Assembly (NCBI GenBank): GCA_905480235.1 | Contig: CAJQPP010000007.1 | Coordinates: 1-56,203, forward strand | Direction: 5' to 3' | Length of the DNA stretch: 56,203 bases | From: an uncultured Pirellulaceae bacterium | Lineage (GTDB): Bacteria > Planctomycetota > Planctomycetia > Pirellulales > Pirellulaceae | Part shown: piece by piece, positions 37,283 through 46,516 of the stretch | Numbering within the stretch: the stretch's first letter is position 1 | How the letters are laid out: the number at the start of each line of letters is the position of its first letter | Position numbers and translations under genes: made by a program | The notes under the pieces: generated by a model | The model's database searches: none | Told to the model about the DNA's origin: nothing | What the model saw: only the letters and a program-made list of their open reading frames with translations

Positions 37283-39679
37283 ATGATTCGCATTCTCGCT
37301 TGTTGCTTTTTCGCCTTTTTACTTTTTTCGGAATCGGTAACGGCTCAACAAGACGTGAAACAACCGGTCATGGATGCCGACACGCGACTGGATTGGCATG
37401 AAAAACACATGCAAATGGCTGCGGATTCCGATTTCGCTGGGACCAAATGGCGGTTCATTGGACCCGAGGTCATGAGTGGCCGCGTCACCGATTTGGCCAT
37501 TCCCAATGGACAACCTTTCACATTTTATGCCGCCACAGCGTCAGGTGGGTTGTGGAAAACCACCAACGAAGGGACCACCTGGGATCCCATATTCGATGAT
37601 GCCCCTTCTGCTTCTGTGGGTGCCGTAACGACTTGCCCCACACAACCAGAAACCGTTTGGGTGGGGCTCGGGGAATCAAATATTTTTCGCAGCAGCATGT
37701 CCGGTACAGGGGTCTACCGTTCTGACGATGGAGGTGAGACTTGGGAACACAAAGGATTGGCAGATACCCATCACATCGCCCGTATTTTGGTGCACCCCAG
37801 CGATCCCGACACCGTTTACGTGGCTGCATCCGGCCATGAGTACACGCCCAATGAGGAACGCGGCATCTACAAAACCGTGGACGGCGGTAAGACTTGGGAG
37901 AAGCAACTGTACATCGCTCCTGATATTGGAGCCATTGATTTAGTCATGCATCCCAAGAAACCCGATACATTGGTTGCTTCCATGTGGAATCGCACCCGAC
38001 ACGCATGGAGTGACCCCGTACCTGGACCGGATGACGGTCTTTTTAAGACCGTCGATGGCGGCAAAAACTGGGAGAAACTGGAAACAGGACTCCCCCCAAG
38101 TGAAACCACCGGCCGCATCGGATTGGCCGTTTCGCAAAGCAACCCCGACGTGATTTATGCCCTTATGGATAATCACCAAATTGCCCGCGAAGCAGAAGAA
38201 GGGGAGAAGGATAATTACGGTCGTCAACGTCAGGCCGTGAAAAAAGGCGCTGAGATCTACCGTTCCGACGATGCCGGTAAAACGTGGAAATTAACCCACG
38301 GCGAAGATCGTTTGATGAAGCGGCTGTTTTCAACATATGGCTGGGTATTTGGTCAGATTCGAGTTGACCCCAATGACGAAAACACCATCTATGCCATGGG
38401 CATTCCGTTGATCAAATCCTCGGACGGCGGCAAGACTTTTGAAAACCTGGCCTTCTCCGGCCTGCACGGCGACCATCATGCGATGTGGATCAACCCTGAC
38501 AATTCCGACCACATCATCAATGGCAACGATGGCGGCATCAATATTTCCTACGACCAAGGCGAGACCTGGAAGAACCTTGAAAATTTACCCGTTGTGCAGT
38601 TTTACAACGTCGAAGTCGATAATGCCGAGCCCTTTCGTGTTTACGGATCGATTCAGGATAACAACAGCTGGCGGGGGCCTTCCAATTATCGGCCGGGACG
38701 CAGTATGCGTACGGGTTGGGAACGAATTCCTGGCGGGGAAGCCAGCACGATGGCAGTCGATCCCAAGGACGAGAACACGTTTTACTCGGAAGGATTTTAC
38801 GGGAGTATTCAACGCACCGATCTCAAAGCAGCCAAGACAAAGAGCATCAAACCAAAAGCGGAGGAAGGCGCCCCCGCACTGCGTGGCCAATGGCTGGCAC
38901 CCTTTATCTTGTCGCCCCATAACTCAAACATCGTTTATCACGGAATGCAGTACGTATTTCGTTCGCTGGACCAAGGTGAAACTTGGGAGCGCATCAGTGA
39001 TGACTTGACATTTAACGACCCCGAACGGCAGGGCAATATTTCCTACGCCACGCTCACCGCACTATCGGAATCACCTAAGAAATTTGGACTTCTTTATGCG
39101 GGCACGGACGATGGTCGTCTGCATGTCACGAAAAATGGGGGCGTCCAGTGGGAGGAGATTAACAATGGAATCCCGCACAAATGGGTCTCGCGAGTTGTCG
39201 CCTCAAAATAGGATGAGGGCAGCGTTTATCTGACGATGAACGGCAAGCGTGACAATGATTTCCAAGTCTACGTTTACAAGAGCGACAATCATGGAAAGAC
39301 ATGGCAGGATATCGGGCAAGGCATCCCTGGGGGGCCCGTAAACGTCATTTTCGAGGATCCATCCAAGCCGGGTTTGCTTTACGTAGGGACCGATTGTGGC
39401 GTTTATGTCACGCTGGACGACGGAAAAAATTGGCAAGTGTTAGGCAGTAATCTGCCGGTTACTTTCGTCCACGATTTAGCCCTTCAGGAGCGTGAAAATG
39501 TACTAGTCGCGGCTACCCACGGTCGAGGCATGTACACTTTGCGTTTGCGTGCCCTGCACCGGGCCTACGACAAACTTTACCCGAGTGAAGAGGCAGAATC
39601 TTCTGCCGACGACGAGACGCAAGAGGACCGCCCCAAACGACGGCGAAGAAGACAGGCGGATGATGACAACGATGGTTAA
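37283..39679 (+). pseudogene. BNR/VPS10-like beta-propeller protein interrupted by an in-frame TAG
   Basis: The start ATG 37283 has AGGA 6 bases upstream and a signal peptide (MIRILACCFFAFLLFSESVTA). The frame runs 642 codons to TAG 39209-39211 and then continues in the same frame to 39679, 798 codons in all. Both sides belong to one protein. BNR-type repeats such as YRSDDGGETWEHKG and FKTVDGGKNWEKLE occur before the stop, and YVYKSDNHGKTWQDI and YVTLDDGKNWQVLG after it. The class is secreted sortilin/VPS10-like propeller proteins, often annotated as glycosyl hydrolases without proven activity. A single base change would restore it, so this is a recent nonsense mutation or a sequencing or assembly error. 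TAG ends other genes here. Confidence 0.85.
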
Positions 39680-40607
39680 ACCCGTTCGGTTTTTTCTTCC
39701 CCTATCGTTGGCACTAGCCTGCGTGTGGGGCTGTAATAAGTCGCCCGAACAACCCGCAAAAACAAAAACCACATCGCCGCCCACGGTAGCCGTCACCAAT
39801 TACCCGCTGAGTTTTTTTGCGGAACAGGTCGCTGGTCCCTGGATCGATGTGACCTTTCCCGTTGAGCAAGACCTTTCGCGGCATGGAATCGATGGTTGGC
39901 AACCGTCGACCGCGACCGTCATGGCGATGCAAAAATCGGATAAAGTCTTCATCAATGGCGGTGGTTTCGAGGCTTGGCTTCCCATGGTGACGCTGTCCGA
40001 TTCGTCAGTGGTGGACACCAGCCAATCCATCACGACCGAATGGGTCAATGTGGCTCAGGACGTCGCCCACCAACACGGTCCGGAAGGTCAAAAGACGGAA
40101 ACGAAAACGGCCTACTCGACTTGGGTCAACCCAGAACTGGCCATCCGCCAAGCCCGCGTAATCACGGATAATCTCACCGCCTTGGCACCTGAAAAAAAAG
40201 CAGAGATGGAAGCCAATTTCCTGACACTTGAAAACCAGCTGAAAACACTTACGGAGTTGCTAACAAAGAAAAGCGATTTCGTTCGCGACGGAAACTTAAT
40301 CGCCGCGCAACCGGTTTACCAATACCTGGCTCAAGCAACCGGTGCCAAATTTCGCAACCTAAATTGGCCTCTCACGAACGAAATCAGCGAATCGCAATGG
40401 GCTCAATTGGACGAAATGTTAAAAGGCCAAAACACACAAGGTGTCCTGTGGTCAGGTTCGCTGGACCAGAAAACAGCTCTACAATTTGAAAGTCGAGGGC
40501 TCCACGTGATCCGCTTCGACACACTCGCAAGCCCAGCTGCTGAGGGTGACTACTTCACCGAAATGAAAAAGAACATCGGACGCTTAAAGGCCGCCGCATC
40601 TAATTAA
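39660..40607 (+). CDS. ZnuA-like metal ABC transporter substrate-binding lipoprotein, divergent
   Basis: About 315 residues. Clustered ATGs at 39660, 39663 and 39672 overlap the end of the propeller gene; AGGCGG precedes the first. A lipoprotein-like signal ends in ALAC21 or GC25. The order of elements follows zinc/manganese-binding SBPs: VAVTNYPLSFFAEQVAG, DLSRHGIDGWQPST, WVNPELAIRQARVI, then AAQPVYQYLAQATG. Some metal-ligand histidines appear replaced: the usual HxWLxP reads STWVNP, and the usual SHDAFGYL reads AQPVYQYL. No permease or ATPase gene is adjacent. It may bind something other than zinc. Confidence 0.75.
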   Translation: MMTTMVKPVRFFLPLSLALACVWGCNKSPEQPAKTKTTSPPTVAVTNYPLSFFAEQVAGPWIDVTFPVEQDLSRHGIDGWQPSTATVMAMQKSDKVFINGGGFEAWLPMVTLSDSSVVDTSQSITTEWVNVAQDVAHQHGPEGQKTETKTAYSTWVNPELAIRQARVITDNLTALAPEKKAEMEANFLTLENQLKTLTELLTKKSDFVRDGNLIAAQPVYQYLAQATGAKFRNLNWPLTNEISESQWAQLDEMLKGQNTQGVLWSGSLDQKTALQFESRGLHVIRFDTLASPAAEGDYFTEMKKNIGRLKAAASN

Positions 40608-40727
40608 AGGCGAGTCTTCCCAATAGCTGCCAGCGTTTCCATGAATTGGTTGAAAGGCTGTTTTCAGAACTCTCGGAATACGAGACAATCAGATCAAATT
40701 GATTGTCGCTACCCCGGAGAACTCTTT

Positions 40728-42032
40728 ATGATCGGCCTGTTGAAATACCCCGTTTTATTATTGGCTCTATTCGCATTCGCATTGCCTGTGTCAGCACAAG
40801 ATTCCAACTGGAATCGCTTCCGCGGTCCAAACGGAACAGGAATCGTGACGGATACGGATTTTGCTCAAGAATGGTCGGCAGAAAAAAATACTCAGTGGAA
40901 AACGGAGTTGCCCGGCCCTGGTTCGTCGAGTCCCATTGTTCAAGGCGACAAAGTTTTCGTCACCTGCTACACCGGCTATGGTGTGGATACCCGAAACCCC
41001 GGTAATCCCGCTGACCTCAAACGCCATTTGTTATGTTTTGATCGCGGTACCGGAAAAGAACTCTGGCGAGACACCATTGATTCCGTTGTCGACGAAGATG
41101 AATACCGCGGCTTCATTACGGACCATGGTTATGCCAGTAGCACGCCCGTTTCCAACGAAAAACATATCTTTGGATTTTTTGGAAAATCGGGGGTCGTTGC
41201 ATGGGACCTCGAAGGAAAACGCAAATGGCAAAAGAGCGTGGGAACTTTTTCCGACCCAGCAAAATGGGGTGCTGGTGCCAGCCCGATGCTCTACAAAGAT
41301 TTAGTAATTGTGAATGCCGGCATCGAGGGACACACCCTAGTCGCTTTGAACCAAAGCGATGGCAGCGAAGCCTGGCGAGTGGATGACAAAACCTTCACCA
41401 ACAGCTGGTCGACTCCCGTGTTGGTCGACACGGGTCGTCCCGAGTTAATCTACAGTGTCCCGGGACGAATCATCGCATTCAATCCCGACAATGGTGAAGA
41501 GCTTTGGTCCGCCAAAACCCCCATCAAAGACGCGATTACCGCGAGTGTGGTCGCCAACGACGGCATCGTTTACACCTTGGGCGGTCGTCAAGGGAAAGCT
41601 TTGGCTGTACGTTGCGGAGGTTCCGGAGATGTCACCGAGTCCCACACGATCTGGACCCAACCCGTTACGTCGAGCATTGGCACACCACTGGTTTATGGTG
41701 ACCACCTTTATTGGTTAGGCGGTGGCGGAATCGCCACCTGCCTGAATCTAAAGGATGGGAGTGAAGCCAATAAAAAACGACTCGAAGCTCCCGGACCCAA
41801 ACGCTTCCCCAATTCCAGTTACGCATCCCCCATCGTCGTTGACGACAAAATGATCGTCGTACGCCGCAGCGGAACGGTGCACGTTGTGAAAGCCACCCCT
41901 GATTTTGAAATCCTCGCAGATAATGTTTTCGAGGAAGATGCAAGTCGATTCAGTGGCACACCAGCGGTTGCCGATGGACAGATGTTTATCAGGTCAGACG
42001 GAATGCTTTACTGCATTGCGGAAGATGGATAA
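40728..42032 (+). CDS. PQQ-like beta-propeller (quinoprotein-type) secreted protein
   Basis: Reading from ATG 40728, with GGAGA 7 bases upstream, gives 434 residues with a signal peptide (hydrophobic residues 4-19, ending ALPVSAQ). Repeated propeller blades follow the PQQ-binding-like pattern, e.g. DRGTGKELWRDT, NQSDGSEAWRVDD and NPDNGEELWSAKT. The motif NWNRFRGPNGTGI at the mature N-terminus is common in planctomycete family members. These proteins lack the catalytic residues of true PQQ dehydrogenases, so I assign a fold rather than an activity. An alternative longer reading from 40641 is not conserved. The gene ends at a shared terminator with the transglutaminase gene. Confidence 0.88.
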   Translation: MIGLLKYPVLLLALFAFALPVSAQDSNWNRFRGPNGTGIVTDTDFAQEWSAEKNTQWKTELPGPGSSSPIVQGDKVFVTCYTGYGVDTRNPGNPADLKRHLLCFDRGTGKELWRDTIDSVVDEDEYRGFITDHGYASSTPVSNEKHIFGFFGKSGVVAWDLEGKRKWQKSVGTFSDPAKWGAGASPMLYKDLVIVNAGIEGHTLVALNQSDGSEAWRVDDKTFTNSWSTPVLVDTGRPELIYSVPGRIIAFNPDNGEELWSAKTPIKDAITASVVANDGIVYTLGGRQGKALAVRCGGSGDVTESHTIWTQPVTSSIGTPLVYGDHLYWLGGGGIATCLNLKDGSEANKKRLEAPGPKRFPNSSYASPIVVDDKMIVVRRSGTVHVVKATPDFEILADNVFEEDASRFSGTPAVADGQMFIRSDGMLYCIAEDG

Positions 42033-42057
42033 TCGATCTTTCATCCGAAATTAAAAA

Positions 42058-42091
42058 AAGCCACCATTCCGCAGTTGTGCAATGGTGGCTT
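42058..42091. terminator. Bidirectional terminator
   Basis: An 11-bp perfect stem, AAGCCACCATT (42058-42068) and AATGGTGGCTT (42081-42091), with a 12-nt loop. It is flanked by an A-run on the left and TACTTTTTTA on the right. It serves the convergent genes ending at 42032 and 42121. Confidence 0.92.
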
Positions 42092-42120
42092 ACTTTTTTA
42101 GGTACTTGAGGCTCCGAAAA

Positions 42121-43107
42121 TCAGTCGATATCTCGATACTGAAATTCCATATTTATCTTTGCCTTGGGCCAGGCCTTGCCATCGACTTCGACATGGGGAT
42201 AGACAAAATAATTCAATGGCTTCCCACTCTGCTTGGGCTCCAAAACAATGTCACGGCCCTTACTGAATGCCACTCGATTTTCCGAGAGGTTACCAAAATA
42301 ATACTCGCGCAAATCCGGATGCTTATCCGCTTCCGAAATGTCGACGGGAACCCAGCCATGGTTTTTCGCAAAATATTTAGCCCAGCAATGGTAGCCACCG
42401 ATCTTGCCTTGCCCTCGTTCGACAGGAAGGGGGAAACCGATTTCAAAAAAGGCCGGAATATTTTGATTCCGCGCCAAGGAAATAAACAGGCTGTGGAAAT
42501 CGGTGCAATTCCCAGTCTTGCTATCGCAAGCCCACAACACATCCCCTTGCCCAAAACCGGGTTTGGTTTTGTCATAGGACATGTATTTCTCGACTAAATC
42601 ATAAAGAAACCTTCCGGACTCAATAGAGTCCTGAGGTATTTCCGCGCCGGACAACAACGAAGCCGGCTTTCCATCGATGGGCACCAAACGATTGGGAGCT
42701 GAATAAATTTTTTCTTGCTGACTGGTAATACTCTCATTGCCCTTTTGGGCCAGCGAATTTACTTCATTACGAGTAATGTCATAAACCAACCGAAAAGGCA
42801 ACTCGTTAGCATCAGCGGCTTTAAATTCGACGTAAAGCATTTTATTTCCGTGAACGGACTCTACCGTCTCACGTGTCTCACCGGGCACTTCCGTCAGACT
42901 GCGGACGACCTGTTGTTCAGCGTTACTGGGAGGCAGCGGAATCCAAGCTCGCACGGTCGCGTTTTTGGGAAGGTCCGCAATCACCCCGGAGTAAACGAAC
43001 TCAAAATGCCTCTTTTTGTGGGTCGGGACAGCTTTTTCCACTTGCGCCCAAGTGCTGCCGCTCGTTGCGGCCGCCAGAATTAAACCGAAAATCAAAGCTC
43101 GAAACAT
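42121..43107 (-). CDS. Secreted transglutaminase-like (cysteine protease fold) protein
   Basis: A 328-residue protein with a signal peptide (MFRALIFGLILAAATSGSTWA) and a beta-rich N-terminal region. The transglutaminase-like core has the triad Cys201 (GNCTDFHS), His240 (GGYHCW) and Asp256 (VPVDISEAD). LFISLARNQNIPAFFEIGFPLP is the usual strand after the Cys. Bacterial proteins of this class act as periplasmic peptidases or cross-linkers, and the substrate is unknown. The triad is complete, so it is likely catalytic. The C-terminus carries a strand-rich segment. It is convergent with the PQQ-propeller gene. Confidence 0.87.
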   Translation of the reverse strand: MFRALIFGLILAAATSGSTWAQVEKAVPTHKKRHFEFVYSGVIADLPKNATVRAWIPLPPSNAEQQVVRSLTEVPGETRETVESVHGNKMLYVEFKAADANELPFRLVYDITRNEVNSLAQKGNESITSQQEKIYSAPNRLVPIDGKPASLLSGAEIPQDSIESGRFLYDLVEKYMSYDKTKPGFGQGDVLWACDSKTGNCTDFHSLFISLARNQNIPAFFEIGFPLPVERGQGKIGGYHCWAKYFAKNHGWVPVDISEADKHPDLREYYFGNLSENRVAFSKGRDIVLEPKQSGKPLNYFVYPHVEVDGKAWPKAKINMEFQYRDID

Positions 43108-43262
43108 CTTTTTTCACACGCATTGGGAAATGGGATTACAAAGCGTCAATAGTATTACTGTGACAGCCGGCGTCAAATGGTAGGCAAATTTTTGTGCCTT
43201 CCTTGCGATATCTGAGCTGATCGCCAAAGCGGCATTTGTGGGATCTGTCTCGCGAGGATAAA

Positions 43263-43445
43263 ATGCACGCACTCTCCAAAACCAGAAGTAAGATGATGCC
43301 TGAAACCACGCCAACCGCACCGCCTGCAGAACCGGAAACACGACCGGAACAAGCTCCCGAGGCCCCTCCCCAGAGGTCGCCAGAGCCTTCGCCATTTCAG
43401 CCCGACTGGCCGGCTTCGCGACCTGCGCCCCAGCCCAAGGCTTGA
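43263..43445 (+). CDS. Small proline-rich protein
   Basis: A 60-residue frame from ATG 43263 with GAGG 5 bases upstream. After about 12 residues it becomes Pro/Glu/Ala-rich (PETTPTAPPAEPETRPEQAP and onward), without a hydrophobic segment, so it is probably disordered. It stops 3 bp before the TTG start of the next gene. The spacing and ribosome site support expression, but composition alone could fool gene callers. Function unknown. Confidence 0.5.
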   Translation: MHALSKTRSKMMPETTPTAPPAEPETRPEQAPEAPPQRSPEPSPFQPDWPASRPAPQPKA

Positions 43446-43448
43446 ACT

Positions 43449-44468
43449 TTGTCACCTCACTCGGATCTCCAAGCCCAGCTAAACAAGCGATTCTCGCTTA
43501 ATTTATTAATCCAGGGTGCGGCATCTCACACCTATTTGACCGCGCATCACTTGGTGAAGCAGGAGCTCGAAGCGATTCAGCCGGGCCTTTTGCGACTGTA
43601 CGACAAAATGTCGTTAAACGTACATCTTTCCCAATGGATTGGAGATCTGGTCTTCGCCGTCGGTTTCCCCAAGCAATTTTGGAACAGTATCGACCAACCG
43701 GAGCACCCATTTGCCGGACACCCCTTTTTGGTGAAACACGGGAAATACCTGTCGCAACAGTCTAAACGCCACACCATCGCGCGGGCGCGAAAACGCGGGG
43801 TCTCCACCACACCCGGCATTCAATACGCGCAAACTTTTTGGCTGCTGGGACGGACCGTCATGAAAGAAAAAATTCATCGAATTGCCCTCGCGGAAGCAGC
43901 GGTATCCGCGACTCACCAGATTTGGGGAATTGACCCAACACTCCTCTCCGGCACGATTACCGGAAATGTCGAATTTGGCGAACTTCAAAAGCCAACGACG
44001 CGTGCAGGACGTATTTTGCGCAATGCCGCGGCTGGATATGGCGGGGTCATCAAAGGCTATGATGGTAGGTTACGCGTCCACGCGCGAGCTTGGATGTGGC
44101 CTCTCCTGTCACATGAATTAACCAAAGGTACGGCCGAGCTAGTTTGCATGCACGGACTGAACCACCTGGATGACGAGACCTACCAATATGTCACGCACGA
44201 AGCGGACAAAATTGAACATGAGATCTGGATGATGCAGGCTGGCGGTGAACTCTGGCGACTGTTTATTGCTGCCATCCCTTCCTCTGATTTATTGGCAAAG
44301 TCGCTCATGCATGTTGCCAGAATGGAACCGGAACCACTGGAACAATTGCTGATGGACTTGATCGAACATCCCTTCACGGCAAAAGCCACGATAGCCGACT
44401 TCTTTGACGCAGACGGCCTTGATGACAACGGTCATCTCGAATTTCCCGATGAATATTTGGGACTTTAG
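43449..44468 (+). CDS. Conserved-looking protein of unknown function
   Basis: A 339-residue, mainly helical protein starting at TTG 43449 just after the proline-rich frame. There is no signal peptide or membrane helix. His-rich and charged segments such as HHLVKQELEAIQPGLL, VKHGKYLSQQSKRHT and HEADKIEHEIWMMQAGGELW suggest a soluble helical fold with a possible metal-binding site, but no known motif is recognised. The C-terminus is acidic (DGLDDNGHLEFPDEYLGL). It could be coupled with the short gene upstream. Not assigned. Confidence 0.7.
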   Translation: MSPHSDLQAQLNKRFSLNLLIQGAASHTYLTAHHLVKQELEAIQPGLLRLYDKMSLNVHLSQWIGDLVFAVGFPKQFWNSIDQPEHPFAGHPFLVKHGKYLSQQSKRHTIARARKRGVSTTPGIQYAQTFWLLGRTVMKEKIHRIALAEAAVSATHQIWGIDPTLLSGTITGNVEFGELQKPTTRAGRILRNAAAGYGGVIKGYDGRLRVHARAWMWPLLSHELTKGTAELVCMHGLNHLDDETYQYVTHEADKIEHEIWMMQAGGELWRLFIAAIPSSDLLAKSLMHVARMEPEPLEQLLMDLIEHPFTAKATIADFFDADGLDDNGHLEFPDEYLGL

Positions 44469-44516
44469 ACGCCGCGGCCTGTTTCCGGCGGGGAATTGCG
44501 ACGGCTGAGTTCCGTT

Positions 44517-44945
44517 TCAACTCATCAAACGCGCGAACCCGCGATCGAATTGGCCGCGAGTTAATACCTCATTGAAGCCGGCCTCTTCCGCATCCTGGAT
44601 GAGCTGGGTCATGACGTGCTGGGCATATCCATAAATTGGAATTTCCGCGCCCACGGCTTTGACACTCTGCACGACGTCGACCATATCCAAGTTTTTAAAT
44701 TGCAAATCGACCAACACGACCTGGCAGTCATCTTCATTTAACGCGTTATGAAATTTTTTCTGATTCGCAGCATTGCGATAAGTGACACCATTACTTTTCG
44801 CCCATGCAGATACCTTGCCGACCAACATAAGATCGTTCGAGAGATGTAAAACCACAGCTTGTATTCCCACTGGTAAATAAGGTCTGAACGGGCCAACGTT
44901 TATTCCCGTCAGGCAATTAAACGCTCTGGCTAACCATCGCGACAT
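44517..44945 (-). CDS. Receiver-domain-like protein, degenerate
   Basis: A 142-residue protein that fits a CheY-like receiver fold: alternating strands and helices with VVLVDLQF (Asp80 at the phosphoacceptor position). The N-terminal acidic pocket is altered (LSNDL), and the conserved Thr/Ser (GYAQHV) and Lys (LTRGQF) positions are replaced. It probably does not signal by classical phosphorylation. It is encoded 19 bp downstream of the PII-like gene on the same strand, so the two are likely co-transcribed and may act together. No DNA-binding domain is present. Confidence 0.65.
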   Translation of the reverse strand: MSRWLARAFNCLTGINVGPFRPYLPVGIQAVVLHLSNDLMLVGKVSAWAKSNGVTYRNAANQKKFHNALNEDDCQVVLVDLQFKNLDMVDVVQSVKAVGAEIPIYGYAQHVMTQLIQDAEEAGFNEVLTRGQFDRGFARLMS

Positions 44946-44964
44946 GACCTGGCGGAAGCATTAA

Positions 44965-45312
44965 TCAAATGGCACTCTTGCCACGATCCTCGGAACTTAA
45001 TTGAATGGTTTCCCCGAGAGGTAAAACAAAGATCTTTCCATCTCCGTCATTTCCCAGCTGACCCGTTCTGGCAACATTCCTGATGGTTTCAATAGTCGTT
45101 TCGAGAAAGTCATCGTTAACTGCAATTTCCAATGAAATCTTGCGAAAGATATCGGTTTCAGGACTCCTGCCACGATACACCGGAACCTTGTCTTCACGCT
45201 TTGCAAATTCTTGTGCATCACAAATGGTCACTCGATCTACACCGACTTTGGTCAAGGCTTCCTGAAGCGCTCGTAAACGAGTAGGCTGTATTACAGCGAT
45301 TATCAATTTCAT
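44965..45312 (-). CDS. Divergent PII-family signal protein
   Basis: A 115-residue GlnB/GlnK-like protein; ATG 45312. It aligns without gaps to E. coli GlnB through residue 62: Pro10, Gly24, Phe36, the block Tyr46-Arg47-Gly48, Asp54, Lys58 and Glu62 are conserved. The T-loop differs: the Tyr51 uridylylation site is Pro51, Gln39 is Arg, and residues 37-42 (GRQKGH in GlnB) read AKREDK. The signature TGxxGDGKIF has two extra residues (TGQLGNDGDGKIF). It probably senses something other than, or besides, the classical ATP/2-oxoglutarate couple. It lies upstream of the receiver-like gene. Confidence 0.8.
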   Translation of the reverse strand: MKLIIAVIQPTRLRALQEALTKVGVDRVTICDAQEFAKREDKVPVYRGRSPETDIFRKISLEIAVNDDFLETTIETIRNVARTGQLGNDGDGKIFVLPLGETIQLSSEDRGKSAI

Positions 45313-45340
45313 TGGCGCTAACTAACAAGGCCCGGAAAGG

Positions 45341-46369
45341 TTGGATAAGAACACCGCTTCCACGATCGTTGACCTTTTTTACCGCCATCATTTCGCTTCG
45401 ACCACCCCGGTCATCAAGTCTCTCGGTTCCGGCGGGGGTTTTAGTGGCGCCCGGTTTTGGCGAATCGAAGACGAGCAACAGGCTTGGTGTCTGCGACGTT
45501 GGCCTCAGGCAGCCTGCGACGACGAAAAACGCCTCCTCTGGATTCACCGTCAACTTGCGTTGGCACACGCCAAGGGCTGCTCCTTTTTACCTGTGCCAGT
45601 ATTTTCCAATTCTCGGGAAACACTGGTCGAATTTGGCGAGCATCTTTGGCAAATGGAATGTTGGATGCCCGGCAAAGCGGATTACTTCACCCGCCCCACT
45701 GATACCCGTTTGATCGCTGCCATGGGTGCTTTGGCCTCTTTTCACGAGGCCCTGCGGCAGGATTCCCAACGATGCCAACCTTCCCCGGGTATTCAGCAGA
45801 GGCTCCAGCGGCTGAGTGAACTGCATGATGGTAAGTCGCCAACGGATAAGTTCAATCACATCCAATTGGCGGCCCAAACATTCCCGGCGGACACTGAATT
45901 TCGCTCTCTAGCAGCTCACTTAACCGTTCGCTTCCTGCGGCTCGCGGGTCCCCTTCACCAACGCTTACGCGATGCCAGTCAAATCTCGGTGCCGATCCAA
46001 ACCGTGATTGCTGACATTTGGCATGATCACGTGCTTTTTTCCGGGGACGAGGTGTCAGGTTTGGTCGATTTTGGAGCGATGCGGATGGATACATGCGCCT
46101 GTGATATCGCTCGGCTTTTGGGCAGCCTCGCTCCTGATCAAGCCAATGAGTGGGAAAAGGGAATCGATGCGTGGCGTTCAAAAAACAAAATTTCACCTGC
46201 GGAACATGACCTGATCGCCGTTTTTGATGATAGCACGACCGTTCTTGCGGGCCTCAATTGGTTGCAGTGGATCTGTTTGGAAAACCGTCAATTTGGAGAT
46301 TTAAGACCCATTACAGAGCGAATGCGATTGATCTCATTGCGCATGGATTTTATGGCATCTAAAATGTAA
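45341..46369 (+). CDS. APH-fold phosphotransferase-like protein
   Basis: A 342-residue protein from TTG 45341 with GGAAAGG just upstream. The fold resembles aminoglycoside/choline/homoserine kinases: a Gly-rich N-terminal loop (LGSGGGFSGARFW), HEAL near 135-138, and a catalytic loop ADIWHDHVLF (Asp225, His230) followed by LVDFGAMRMD (Asp243). The usual Asn of the HxDxxxxN loop is His230, so metal binding may be altered. The substrate is unknown and antibiotic resistance should not be inferred. It diverges from the PII-like gene, with only 28 bp between the two starts. Confidence 0.75.
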   Translation: MDKNTASTIVDLFYRHHFASTTPVIKSLGSGGGFSGARFWRIEDEQQAWCLRRWPQAACDDEKRLLWIHRQLALAHAKGCSFLPVPVFSNSRETLVEFGEHLWQMECWMPGKADYFTRPTDTRLIAAMGALASFHEALRQDSQRCQPSPGIQQRLQRLSELHDGKSPTDKFNHIQLAAQTFPADTEFRSLAAHLTVRFLRLAGPLHQRLRDASQISVPIQTVIADIWHDHVLFSGDEVSGLVDFGAMRMDTCACDIARLLGSLAPDQANEWEKGIDAWRSKNKISPAEHDLIAVFDDSTTVLAGLNWLQWICLENRQFGDLRPITERMRLISLRMDFMASKM

Positions 46370-46516
46370 ATTGATAGTACAAGAAAGCTGTCCTGTGCGG
46401 CTTAACCTTGATAGCAGTTTATTTGCTCCCACAGCGTGATACTGACATTGAGGCAAATGAGGGGTTATTGGTACCTTCCGCCCCTCTCTCCAGGCAACAA
46501 GTTAACGGACACACTG

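Noticed and set aside
39209..39211. TAG read as pyrrolysine or another amino acid
   Set aside because: TAG serves as the normal stop for several genes in the window, no pyl gene is visible and nothing near the codon suggests recoding. A mutation or sequencing error is more economical.
43449..44468. Known enzyme in the 339-residue gene
   Set aside because: His- and Glu-rich helices hint at metal binding, but no motif from a known family is clear enough to name a function.
45341..46369. Aminoglycoside resistance gene
   Set aside because: The APH fold is shared by many kinases, the metal-binding Asn is changed to His, and nothing in the context points to antibiotic modification.
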